From positions 1,176 to 17,475 of the forward strand of contig DEHD01000002.1 in assembly GCA_002351725.1 (NCBI GenBank): a stretch of DNA of 16,300 nt. Reading direction: 5' to 3'. A program made the translations under genes and the position numbers. The notes beneath the pieces were generated by a model. That model had not been told where the DNA came from. It saw nothing but the letters and a program-made list of their open reading frames with translations, and made no database searches. The DNA is from Prevotella sp. UBA2809. GTDB lineage: Bacteria > Bacteroidota > Bacteroidia > Bacteroidales > Bacteroidaceae. Positions 1-5,256 of this stretch are shown here, one piece after another. The stretch's first letter is position 1; the number at the start of each line of letters is the position of its first letter.

Positions 1-43
1 CTGAAGTCATTGTAGACTTTTCAATTAAATTATCAGTTCTCAT
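1..43 (-). CDS. Possible start of a leftward gene (partial)
   Basis: On the minus strand an ATG at 43-41 opens a frame with no stop to the window edge, giving 14 residues (MRTDNLIEKSTMTS). The bases before the ATG are A-rich, as is usual ahead of Bacteroidales genes, and a leftward promoter candidate lies about 100 bp upstream at 142-173. Nothing can be said of function. The open frame is short enough to be chance. Confidence 0.35.
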   Translation of the reverse strand, partial: MRTDNLIEKSTMTS

Positions 44-61
44 ATATTTTTTATTATTAAA

Positions 62-93
62 TTTGTTATATTCGAATTATTTTATTATATTTG
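62..93 (+). promoter_or_regulatory. Rightward promoter of the tandem HTH gene
   Basis: TTTG at 62-65 and TATATTTG at 86-93 are 20 bp apart, matching the Bacteroidetes -33 (TTTG) and -7 (TAnnTTTG) elements. Transcription would begin near 100, leaving a leader of about 110 bases before the ATG at 210. The palindrome at 117-131 lies inside this leader. Confidence 0.6.
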
Positions 94-116
94 CACCGAA
101 ATTCAGCGCTTAATCC

Positions 117-131
117 TGAGAATGATTCTCA
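117..131. promoter_or_regulatory. Fur-box-like 7-1-7 palindrome (operator candidate)
   Basis: TGAGAAT-G-ATTCTCA is a perfect 7-1-7 inverted repeat, differing at one symmetric base pair from the classical Fur 7-1-7 motif TGATAAT-N-ATTATCA. It sits between a rightward and a leftward promoter candidate and falls just downstream of both predicted start points, where a bound repressor could block both. Fur is the family suggested by the motif. The adjacent two-HTH protein binding its own operator is an equally fair reading. Confidence 0.5.
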
Positions 132-141
132 AATTCGAGTG

Positions 142-173
142 CAAAGTTAATCAAATATACCATAACTGACAAG
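142..173 (-). promoter_or_regulatory. Leftward promoter candidate, divergent
   Basis: On the minus strand TAACTTTG (149-142) matches the -7 element, with CTTG (173-170) 20 bp upstream as an imperfect -33. Transcription would start near 135, inside or beside the palindrome at 117-131, and run toward the partial frame at 43-1. The imperfect -33 makes this weaker than the rightward promoter. Confidence 0.4.
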
Positions 174-209
174 TTTTTGGTATTCAAATTAAGTTTATTT
201 AACTATATT

Positions 210-854
210 ATGGTTATAAGTGGCAATTTTCCCGTAGATATCAATATCGGTTCCCTTATCGAGAGCCGAATGGAAACAATGCACATATCAAAGGCAGAAT
301 TTGCCAGAAGGATGCAAATGCCTCAGTCAAATGCAAGCAGAATCCTGAAAAAAGAAACGATGGACACTTCCAAGCTTCAAGTTATATGCGAAAAGCTGGA
401 CTACAATTTCTTTGAAGAATTCTGTGGACGGGAAGACGGCCATTCAGGTGAAGAGGGCCGTCGATGGCCAACTGTTCACATAGGTTCGTCTATCGAAAGG
501 CAGTTGAAAGAATCAAAAATGACCCAATCCGAGTTTGCCCATCAATTAGGAGTAAAGCAACCCGAAGTGAGCCGATTATTGAAAAGAGCAGATTTAGATA
601 CGGGCAAACTGGTCGTCATATCCAACCTGCTAAAATACAATTTCTTTGAAGAGTTCTGCGTTGTTAAAAAAGCGACATCTGCCGCAGATCTCATTGAGGA
701 AATACAAAGTAAAATGACCCCAATACAACCAATTTATCAAATGCAATTCACATCAGAACAATACAAAAAGTTCCTCATGCAGCAACTGGAACTGCCTGAG
801 GAAGAGCGTATCATCAAGATTACAGTTACCCCTAAGGATCAGAACAAGAAATAA
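210..854 (+). CDS. Tandem XRE-like helix-turn-helix regulator
   Basis: This 214-residue protein has two copies of a helix-turn-helix unit in one chain, at about residues 13-72 and 91-150, offset by 78 residues. Both copies show the pattern IGS-(L/S)IE, a (S/T)-(K/Q)-(A/S)-EFA turn, an SRxLK recognition helix, and the closing motif YNFFEEFC. A tail of about 60 residues with no family I recognise follows. One chain could bind a two-fold site as a pseudo-dimer. I start at the ATG at 210; an in-frame TTG at 177 is less likely because no upstream feature supports it. The gene converges on the toxin gene with an 18-bp gap. It is probably a regulator of the mobile element or of the divergent gene to the left; the target is unknown. 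Confidence 0.8.
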   Translation: MVISGNFPVDINIGSLIESRMETMHISKAEFARRMQMPQSNASRILKKETMDTSKLQVICEKLDYNFFEEFCGREDGHSGEEGRRWPTVHIGSSIERQLKESKMTQSEFAHQLGVKQPEVSRLLKRADLDTGKLVVISNLLKYNFFEEFCVVKKATSAADLIEEIQSKMTPIQPIYQMQFTSEQYKKFLMQQLELPEEERIIKITVTPKDQNKK

Positions 855-872
855 GGAACTAAGGAATACCGC

Positions 873-1937
873 TTATAGAATAGACTGTATTGCATTCCAA
901 TAGAAGAAGGCCTCTGGATGGGTCTTCTTTAGTTTGTTTAGCTTTGTGGGAAGCGGCTGCTGAATGGTTTGTGCCGCCAAATCGCCCAATTTGTCAGGGT
1001 CATAATGATGCACCTCATTTATGTCGTATTCCAAAAGCTTGCTGAGATAAGCGGCTTTGGCGGCATTGATGATGGCAGAGTCGAGGGTATATTTCTCGCT
1101 GTGAATGAAGTTCCCAATACGGATGATGCCATCCTGCAACAACTTGAATTCGTCAGGACTCTCCACGCCACGCATACTTATGCATAGAGCGGTATGGTAG
1201 ATGTCATCAAGAACCTGCTGGATGTTGTCTGTCGGCAGGTGACGATACTCTAATTCAATGACAGCAAACTTCGTGAAGGTGCTCCTCGTGACAGAGAGGT
1301 TTTCAGTGATGTCAAACAATGATGCCACATCAAAGAGTTGTTTGATAATCTCCATCGTACACTTCTTCTCACCTTTGAAGAATGGAATGCCTGTAGTGTG
1401 AGGGGCAAAAGCTGTCAGTTTATCGCCAAGCAAATCTTCGTGACTTGGGAGGTTAACCATAACCAGAGGTTCTTCGGTAAGTAGTAGCGGGCTTTGGATG
1501 GGTAGAGAAACAACTTTGGAGTAGTGCGTTTCCTCAAAGAGAACGTCGAGCAAGATCTTATCTTGACCGCCATTGCCGGGATAGCTCACCTCATAGTAGA
1601 ATTTGGCATGCTTTTTGGGAACATCGGTGCGCGAGATTCGCTCAACCAGTTCCACTTTACCAAATCCGTATTCCTCAGCATATTTGCCGAGGTAATCCTC
1701 GATGACGGTGCCTGGTGGGCAGATAATATCTATATCTATGGACAGACGTTTGCTGGTATTCAGGTGAAGCATCAATGAACTACCGCCTTTGAAAAGGAAA
1801 GGACAGCCAGAACGGGCCAGAGCCTCTAACAACGAGAAAGCCCGGATGGTTTTCTCCATTAATGCCTTATCGCGAACACCCATCTTTTGGGCTACCTCCG
1901 TTATCCATTCAAGAGATCTGCTTCTTGGATTAATCAT
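873..1937 (-). CDS. AbiEii-type nucleotidyltransferase toxin
   Basis: The 354-residue product matches the AbiEii/AbiGii family of type IV toxins, DNA-polymerase-beta-like nucleotidyltransferases whose activity stops growth during phage infection. The family signatures are visible: KGGSS at 50-54, followed by the acidic pair D68-I-D70 (in SIDIDI), a third acidic strand LLDVLF at 129-134, and the downstream helices EDLLGDKLTAF (167-177) and IIKQLFDVASLFD (197-209). These keep the Asp and Lys positions typical of the family. The length is near the family norm of about 300. Its start codon lies within the end of the upstream antitoxin gene (8-bp overlap), as expected for a translationally coupled pair. 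No frameshift or missing active-site residue is seen, so the toxin looks intact. The nucleotide and target used cannot be read from sequence. Confidence 0.87.
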   Translation of the reverse strand: MINPRSRSLEWITEVAQKMGVRDKALMEKTIRAFSLLEALARSGCPFLFKGGSSLMLHLNTSKRLSIDIDIICPPGTVIEDYLGKYAEEYGFGKVELVERISRTDVPKKHAKFYYEVSYPGNGGQDKILLDVLFEETHYSKVVSLPIQSPLLLTEEPLVMVNLPSHEDLLGDKLTAFAPHTTGIPFFKGEKKCTMEIIKQLFDVASLFDITENLSVTRSTFTKFAVIELEYRHLPTDNIQQVLDDIYHTALCISMRGVESPDEFKLLQDGIIRIGNFIHSEKYTLDSAIINAAKAAYLSKLLEYDINEVHHYDPDKLGDLAAQTIQQPLPTKLNKLKKTHPEAFFYWNAIQSIL

Positions 1938-2661
1938 TGTCTATGCTGTTTATGATTTGTTCTACTTTTGTTTTACGGTTACGGCGAGAGGCGTATCTCA
2001 ATAGTTTGCTCATGTTGACATGGTTCCTTTCACGCGCGTATTCAAATATATTATATATCTCTGAGCCACTGGCGAAAAAGAGTTCATTGTCGCCAATGGC
2101 ATCAACCATGATTTTCTCGATACGTGGTACGGTGCAACCATCCACTTCCGTCAACGGCGACTGACCTATCAGCTGACGGACGACAATAGCATCCGTGCCC
2201 GTCAGATAACGGTCGCAGTCCATGAGTGACGGCGAAAGGAGGATGTTCCTGTTTAGCTCCATTCCCTGTAAGGCGTTAAAGACTGACTCCATACCGTCCT
2301 TCTCGACATCAATAAAGGTATAGCCTATATTTGGAACATGAAGCATGAATGAAGCCAGAACACTCGGACTCCAGATGCAGAAATCGAGAAATGGAAATTG
2401 CCGTTTGAGTTTGCCATAGATTTCTTTCTCAGCTTCTGATGGCCGATAGACGAACTCCGGCAAGCTGTTGTCGGTTAGTTCATATTCCCCATGTCCTACT
2501 CGACGCAGCATCCCAGAAGCAATAAGACGATTGATCTGCAAATCAATGGCCTCTACCCTGATATCCTCTTTCCGACGAGCGACATCAAGCAGAAGGTCTT
2601 TCCGATGGAAAGTCCTTCCTTGCATGGTTGCATAGTTCAATATCGCCTCTGTTGCTGTCAT
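1930..2661 (-). CDS. AbiEi-like antitoxin / transcriptional repressor
   Basis: This 243-residue protein is the likely partner of the nucleotidyltransferase downstream. The first 65 residues form a winged-helix fold pattern (helices around 2-50, then RRVGHGEYEL as the wing at 54-62). The C-terminal part carries PRIEKIMVDAI at 179-189, a motif typical of AbiEi-type antitoxins. In the characterised AbiE systems this protein counters the toxin without forming a stable complex and also represses its own operon through the N-terminal domain. The order antitoxin then toxin and the 8-bp overlap fit that model. Similar Bacteroidales proteins are often annotated only as a domain of unknown function, so family membership is inferred from motif plus context. 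Confidence 0.78.
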   Translation of the reverse strand: MTATEAILNYATMQGRTFHRKDLLLDVARRKEDIRVEAIDLQINRLIASGMLRRVGHGEYELTDNSLPEFVYRPSEAEKEIYGKLKRQFPFLDFCIWSPSVLASFMLHVPNIGYTFIDVEKDGMESVFNALQGMELNRNILLSPSLMDCDRYLTGTDAIVVRQLIGQSPLTEVDGCTVPRIEKIMVDAIGDNELFFASGSEIYNIFEYARERNHVNMSKLLRYASRRNRKTKVEQIINSIDND

Positions 2662-2680
2662 AAATTCTCTGTTTTGGCTG

Positions 2681-2712
2681 CAAAATTATATCTTTTTTGT
2701 CAAATATCCAAA
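2681..2712 (-). promoter_or_regulatory. Promoter of the antitoxin-toxin operon
   Basis: On the minus strand TTTG (2712-2709) and TAATTTTG (2688-2681) are 20 bp apart, a full match to the Bacteroidetes promoter. Transcription would start near 2674, only about a dozen bases ahead of the antitoxin ATG at 2661. Two copies of TTTGTC on the plus strand (2696-2701 and 2716-2721, 20 bp apart) flank the -33 element and could be operator half-sites for the antitoxin. Confidence 0.65.
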
Positions 2713-2747
2713 TAATTTGTCTAAAATGATATACTTTTGCGCGTTTT

Positions 2748-2777
2748 TTATTATAATCCTACCTTATTATAATACTA
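2748..2777. repeat. Short direct repeat after the integrase gene
   Basis: TTATTATAATCCTA (2748-2761) and TTATTATAATACTA (2764-2777) match at 13 of 14 positions and start 16 bp apart. They lie between the integrase stop codon and the antitoxin promoter. The role is unknown; the region is very AT-rich, so chance is possible. Confidence 0.4.
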
Positions 2778-2800
2778 CTTTATATTCCTTTGGGGCAAAT

Positions 2801-4333
2801 TTAGCCAATTAAGTTAATAACGCTCTTCAAAGTTTCATCCTCGATGTTGCGGTATCGCTTGAACGCCCTACTTCCGTCAACGTGGCCACTCATCTTGCCA
2901 ATCAGATTTGGATCGCTGACTTTGAAATAAGCATTGCCGATGAATGTGCGTCGCGCAAGGTGGCTCGATGCCACGGTATCAATGGGAACCAGCTCATTCT
3001 CTCCCGTGCGGGCATTGCGGATGATAACATTCCTGGTTATACCAGCCATTTTAAAGACCTTCTTGATGGAGTCGTTATATTTCTGAGCACTGATGAATGG
3101 GAAGAGCATACCCTGTTTGCTGACTCCTTCATACTTCTTCACCAGTTCCATGGCTTTAGGGTGGAGTGGCACACGAGCCTGAACAGCCTGGTCGCCATTG
3201 TCCTTTGTCTTGTGTGGGGTATAAGTCAGGATTCCATCAACGATATTGCCTGGCGTGAGATTCAGGAGGTCGCCCACACGACAACCAATGAAACATTGGA
3301 ATATGAAGATGTCCCTCTGTACGCCATATTCAGGAAGATGAATCTTGCTGATCCCCTTTCTGTCTTCCTCCGACATAGCATCATAAGCTGCAGCAAGATC
3401 TGTCTCTGCTATGGTATTTCTCTCCTCTATAGTTATATAATAAGGTGTACCCACCTTCTCCGTACCGATATTGATGCCGTCGAACGGTCTGTTCCTGGTA
3501 TACTCTTCCTCATAGAACCACAGGAACAGTGACTTTAATCGCTTGGCGGCTTTGATGACAGTGTTCTCACCACGATCCTCCAACTTGCAGTTGCCTTTCG
3601 TGACGCTGGCAGGATATTCCGTCAGCAACTGCTTATATAAATCAGGATTCTCCTGAGACAGGCTGTATTCATGACGAAGATATTCGATGAAGTTTTCGAT
3701 GTCCTTTCGTGTGACGGTGTTGATGTCGAAAACGAAGTTCTGGTAACCGGGCTCCTTTGCACGAAGATAGCCCTCGAACCTTGCCACCTCACGCATCAGG
3801 ACACGAAACACCTTGGCATGGGCATAGGAGATCTTTCGCTTGGCGATATACTCCTCAGCAAGCACATAGAAAGACTTCTGTTCCTTTGCCCTAACGATAA
3901 ACTTGTCTGGGTTAACGAACTTATCGCAGACAAGTTGAAGCCATTCGCTTGTGACATTTTCGTCCCTATTGCTTTCATAGGTTTCGATGATAGTCTTCTT
4001 AAGTTCATCAAGCCGATTGGCCTGCTCTCGGTGGTATTTCACATCTGGCGTTTCCAAACGCTGCTTGATAACTATCAGTCCGCTCTGCCTAAGGACATAG
4101 TTGTTCTTATCTGCCTTCTCCTGAGTGACAGTAGCGAGATTAGCAGGCACCTTGACATCATTCTTCTCCGTCTTTGCCCTGTCGATATAGTATTCAAAGT
4201 ATTCAGGAGAAATGAAGATACCACTCTTTGCCCGTGTGTTGAACTTCGTTCCCTGAAAGAAACGTATAAGCACCTCACACATTTTTGTTTCCTTCTGTAC
4301 CTTACTCGACAATCTTAATTCTATCTGAGCCAT
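2801..4333 (-). CDS. Tyrosine recombinase / integrase
   Basis: The 510-residue product is a Bacteroidetes-type tyrosine site-specific recombinase. From the N-terminus it shows an arm-binding-like region (about 1-90), a SAM-like core-binding domain (about 150-280) and the catalytic domain (about 310-505). Catalytic residues are all present: R352 in GCRVGD, the hairpin lysine at K375 or K377 in HKTKD, H458-x-x-R461 in SHLARR, H484 in SGH, and the nucleophile Y494 in KRYRN. It would cut and rejoin DNA at att sites to move the element carrying it. It points away from the kor genes, with repeat arrays and the presumed element end just upstream of its start. The start is the only ATG with full N-terminal similarity. 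Nothing suggests decay, so the enzyme is probably active. Confidence 0.93.
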   Translation of the reverse strand: MAQIELRLSSKVQKETKMCEVLIRFFQGTKFNTRAKSGIFISPEYFEYYIDRAKTEKNDVKVPANLATVTQEKADKNNYVLRQSGLIVIKQRLETPDVKYHREQANRLDELKKTIIETYESNRDENVTSEWLQLVCDKFVNPDKFIVRAKEQKSFYVLAEEYIAKRKISYAHAKVFRVLMREVARFEGYLRAKEPGYQNFVFDINTVTRKDIENFIEYLRHEYSLSQENPDLYKQLLTEYPASVTKGNCKLEDRGENTVIKAAKRLKSLFLWFYEEEYTRNRPFDGINIGTEKVGTPYYITIEERNTIAETDLAAAYDAMSEEDRKGISKIHLPEYGVQRDIFIFQCFIGCRVGDLLNLTPGNIVDGILTYTPHKTKDNGDQAVQARVPLHPKAMELVKKYEGVSKQGMLFPFISAQKYNDSIKKVFKMAGITRNVIIRNARTGENELVPIDTVASSHLARRTFIGNAYFKVSDPNLIGKMSGHVDGSRAFKRYRNIEDETLKSVINLIG

Positions 4334-4363
4334 TTTGACCTAACATTTTTAAATTTCCGTAAA

Positions 4364-4387
4364 AAGCGACCATATATTTGGTCGTTT
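4364..4387. promoter_or_regulatory. Operator-like inverted repeat over a promoter
   Basis: CGACCA (4367-4372) and TGGTCG (4379-4384) are a perfect 6-bp inverted repeat around a TATATT spacer. Three further pairs outward (one G-T) extend it to 9 bp, covering 4364-4387. It overlaps the -33 element of the rightward promoter at 4377-4408 and lies in the integrase leader about 30 bp before the integrase ATG. It could be a protein-binding site or an RNA hairpin in the integrase transcript. Confidence 0.5.
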
Positions 4388-4408
4388 AGTACAATATCAT
4401 TATCTTTG
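4377..4408 (+). promoter_or_regulatory. Rightward promoter facing the integrase leader
   Basis: TTTG (4377-4380) and TATCTTTG (4401-4408) are 20 bp apart, a full match to the Bacteroidetes promoter. Transcription would start near 4415 and run away from the integrase, through the TTTGGCGTG repeats, to the terminator at 4679-4715. No convincing protein gene lies in that interval. Confidence 0.5.
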
Positions 4409-4433
4409 CGCCGTGATTGGCAGAGAGCCACTC

Positions 4434-4460
4434 CACCGCACACTTTTGGCGTTTGCGGTG
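4434..4460. repeat. Inverted repeat in the integrase leader
   Basis: CACCGCA (4434-4440) and TGCGGTG (4454-4460) form a perfect 7-bp inverted repeat with a 13-base loop that holds the first TTTTGGCGT copy. In RNA of either strand it can form a hairpin; as DNA it borders the integrase -7 element. Confidence 0.45.
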
Positions 4461-4549
4461 CAAAAGTATAAAATATTGAGGAAAGAATAATGATTTTAAC
4501 ACTTAAATTTTGGCGTGTTTTTGGCGTGATAGCATATATTTGGCGTGAT
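4444..4549 (+). repeat. TTTGGCGTG direct repeats, candidate integrase arm sites
   Basis: The motif TTTGGCGTG occurs three times with GG at 4512, 4523 and 4542 (spacing 11 and 19 bp), two of them extended to TTTGGCGTGAT. A variant, TTTTGGCGTTTG, lies at 4444-4455. The cluster sits about 110-215 bp upstream of the integrase start, on the side facing the presumed element end. Arm-type binding sites of tyrosine integrases are expected there. The role is inferred from position and repetition only. Confidence 0.5.
4461..4468 (-). promoter_or_regulatory. Possible -7 element for the integrase gene
   Basis: TACTTTTG on the minus strand (4468-4461) fits TAnnTTTG, but the expected -33 position near 4489-4492 reads CATT rather than TTTG. 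If used, transcription would start near 4454 and meet the rightward transcript head-on over about 40 bp. A weak promoter that needs help would suit a regulated integrase. Confidence 0.3.
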
Positions 4550-4678
4550 TTGGGTTTACCGCCTTTGATTTTCAAAAATTGCTATCTATCTCATTTTCAG
4601 GGAAATGCAGTCATTCTCGTCAAAACTGATAAAATCGGGTATAAGCAGGAGTTAGCGCCTCATCCCGACTGCTAAAAG

Positions 4679-4715
4679 CAAAGGTGGTTAAAACATAACC
4701 ACCTTTGTTTTTTTT
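4679..4715 (+). terminator. Strong rho-independent terminator
   Basis: A perfect 12-bp stem pairs CAAAGGTGGTTA (4679-4690) with TAACCACCTTTG (4696-4707) around the loop AAACA, followed by eight T (4708-4715). It would stop transcription coming from the left. No recognised gene feeds it; the nearest stop codon on this strand is TAA at 4673-4675. Confidence 0.85.
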
Positions 4716-4738
4716 GATATCAGACACTTTACATTTTT

Positions 4739-4961
4739 TCTCTCATCTCTCACAAAATCTCTCGAAACGCCTTTGTATAAAGGGTTTGAGGGGCATGAGA
4801 GATAAATTTTATCCCTCCCTAATCTCTCAACAATCTCTCATGTAACCTGAGGGATTCATGAGGGATTCATGAGAGATTAGGGAGAGATTCTGAAAATCTC
4901 TCATTGCTTGAATCCCCAGTGTTTATGCGGGTTTCAAGAGGTTCAAGTGAGGGATGAGAGA
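4739..4961. repeat. Nested concentric inverted repeats of a TGAGAGA motif
   Basis: Three inverted repeats share one centre near 4850. The outer arms are 4739-4753 and 4947-4961 (14 of 15 pairs plus one G-T). The middle arms are 4795-4803 and 4896-4904 (9 of 9). The inner arms are 4811-4829 and 4870-4888 (18 of 19). All are built from TCTCTCA on the left half and TGAGAGA or TGAGGGA on the right. A separate small hairpin pairs CTTGAATCCC (4907-4916) with GGGTTTCAAG (4929-4938), 9 of 10. No coding frame explains the pattern. It could be a protein-loading or replication site, a small non-autonomous repeat element, or a structured RNA. Confidence 0.65.
4808..4891. repeat. 11-bp iteron-like repeats in inverted blocks
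   Basis: On the plus strand four 11-bp units run head to tail: TGAGGGATTCA (4848-4858), the same again (4859-4869), TGAGAGATTAG (4870-4880) and GGAGAGATTCT (4881-4891). On the minus strand the left block holds TGAGAGATTGT (4840-4830), TGAGAGATTAG (4829-4819) and a weaker GGAGGGATAAA (4818-4808). A period of 11 bp places each unit on the same face of the helix, as in iterons and multi-copy regulator sites. Confidence 0.6.
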
Positions 4962-5021
4962 TTTTTTCAATTATTCTTTTATTTTTGAAATAGTGAAAAA
5001 CCATATAATTCAAGCAGAAAA

Positions 5022-5083
5022 TATTCCCACGTTGGGAATAAAACATTCCCAGCTTGGGAACAAAACGTTCCCTTACTGGGAAT
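5022..5083. repeat. Three palindromes spaced exactly 22 bp
   Basis: Three palindromic units have centres at 5031, 5053 and 5075: TTCCCA-CGT-TGGGAA, TTCCCA-GCT-TGGGAA and TTCCC-TTACT-GGGAA. They are joined by AT-rich linkers (ataaaaca, caaaacg). The 22-bp period equals two helical turns. The array ends 110 bp before the korA -33 element. It resembles an operator cluster or the binding site of a multimeric DNA-binding protein. The linkers are too short and too alike to be CRISPR spacers. Confidence 0.65.
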
Positions 5084-5115
5084 AAAATTAAAAGCTATGC
5101 TTAGCTTGTGTACAT

Positions 5116-5156
5116 ATTGTCACCCAAAAAGCTCCAATTTATGCATTTATGACAAT
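5116..5156. repeat. Inverted repeat upstream of the korA promoter
   Basis: ATTGTCA (5116-5122) and TGACAAT (5150-5156) are a perfect 7-bp inverted repeat with a 27-base spacer, ending 37 bp before the korA -33 element. A second small inverted repeat, AAGCTA/TAGCTT, lies at 5092-5107. Either could be a regulator site; neither is proven. Confidence 0.35.
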
Positions 5157-5192
5157 TTTTCGGGCCTAAATTCGCATTTTTTTGCGTTTTCT

Positions 5193-5224
5193 TTTGGTTT
5201 TCCCGTCAGAAATGAATAAATTTG
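5193..5224 (+). promoter_or_regulatory. Promoter of the korA-korB operon
   Basis: TTTG (5193-5196) and TAAATTTG (5217-5224) are 20 bp apart, a full Bacteroidetes promoter match. Transcription would start near 5231, giving a leader of about 26 bases. This decides the korA start: the in-frame upstream TTG at 5182 lies before the promoter and cannot be used. Confidence 0.75.
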
Positions 5225-5256
5225 CACCCCAAAAGTTAGTAATTAAACGAAATATT

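Larger units (their letters stand above)
4416..4715 (+). other. Short rightward transcription unit, content unclear
   Basis: A full promoter match (4377-4408) and a strong terminator (4679-4715) bracket about 300 bp. The best plus-strand frame runs from 4490 to a stop at 4675, four bases before the terminator stem, but its 61 residues look like no family I know and its first part reads through the arm-site repeats. Alternatives are a small RNA, or a host gene's 3' end re-created by element insertion. No tRNA or tmRNA end is visible. Confidence 0.25.

Noticed and set aside
2732..2739. Rightward -7 element TACTTTTG
   Set aside because: No TTTG lies about 20 bp upstream and no plus-strand gene follows.
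4321..4575. Leftward 84-residue frame upstream of the integrase
   Set aside because: It is not in frame with the integrase, it reads through the arm-site repeats and inverted repeats, and its product has no family features.
4490..4675. Rightward 61-residue frame as a confident gene
   Set aside because: Its first third is the TTTGGCGTG repeat region and the product resembles nothing known. Only its stop next to a terminator is suggestive, so it is kept inside a low-confidence transcription unit.
4550..4700. 3' end of a tRNA or tmRNA as integration target
   Set aside because: No T-arm sequence, acceptor stem or CCA end could be found on either strand.
5022..5083. CRISPR-like array of palindromic repeats
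   Set aside because: The linkers are only about 7 bases and are nearly the same, there are just three units, and no cas gene is present.
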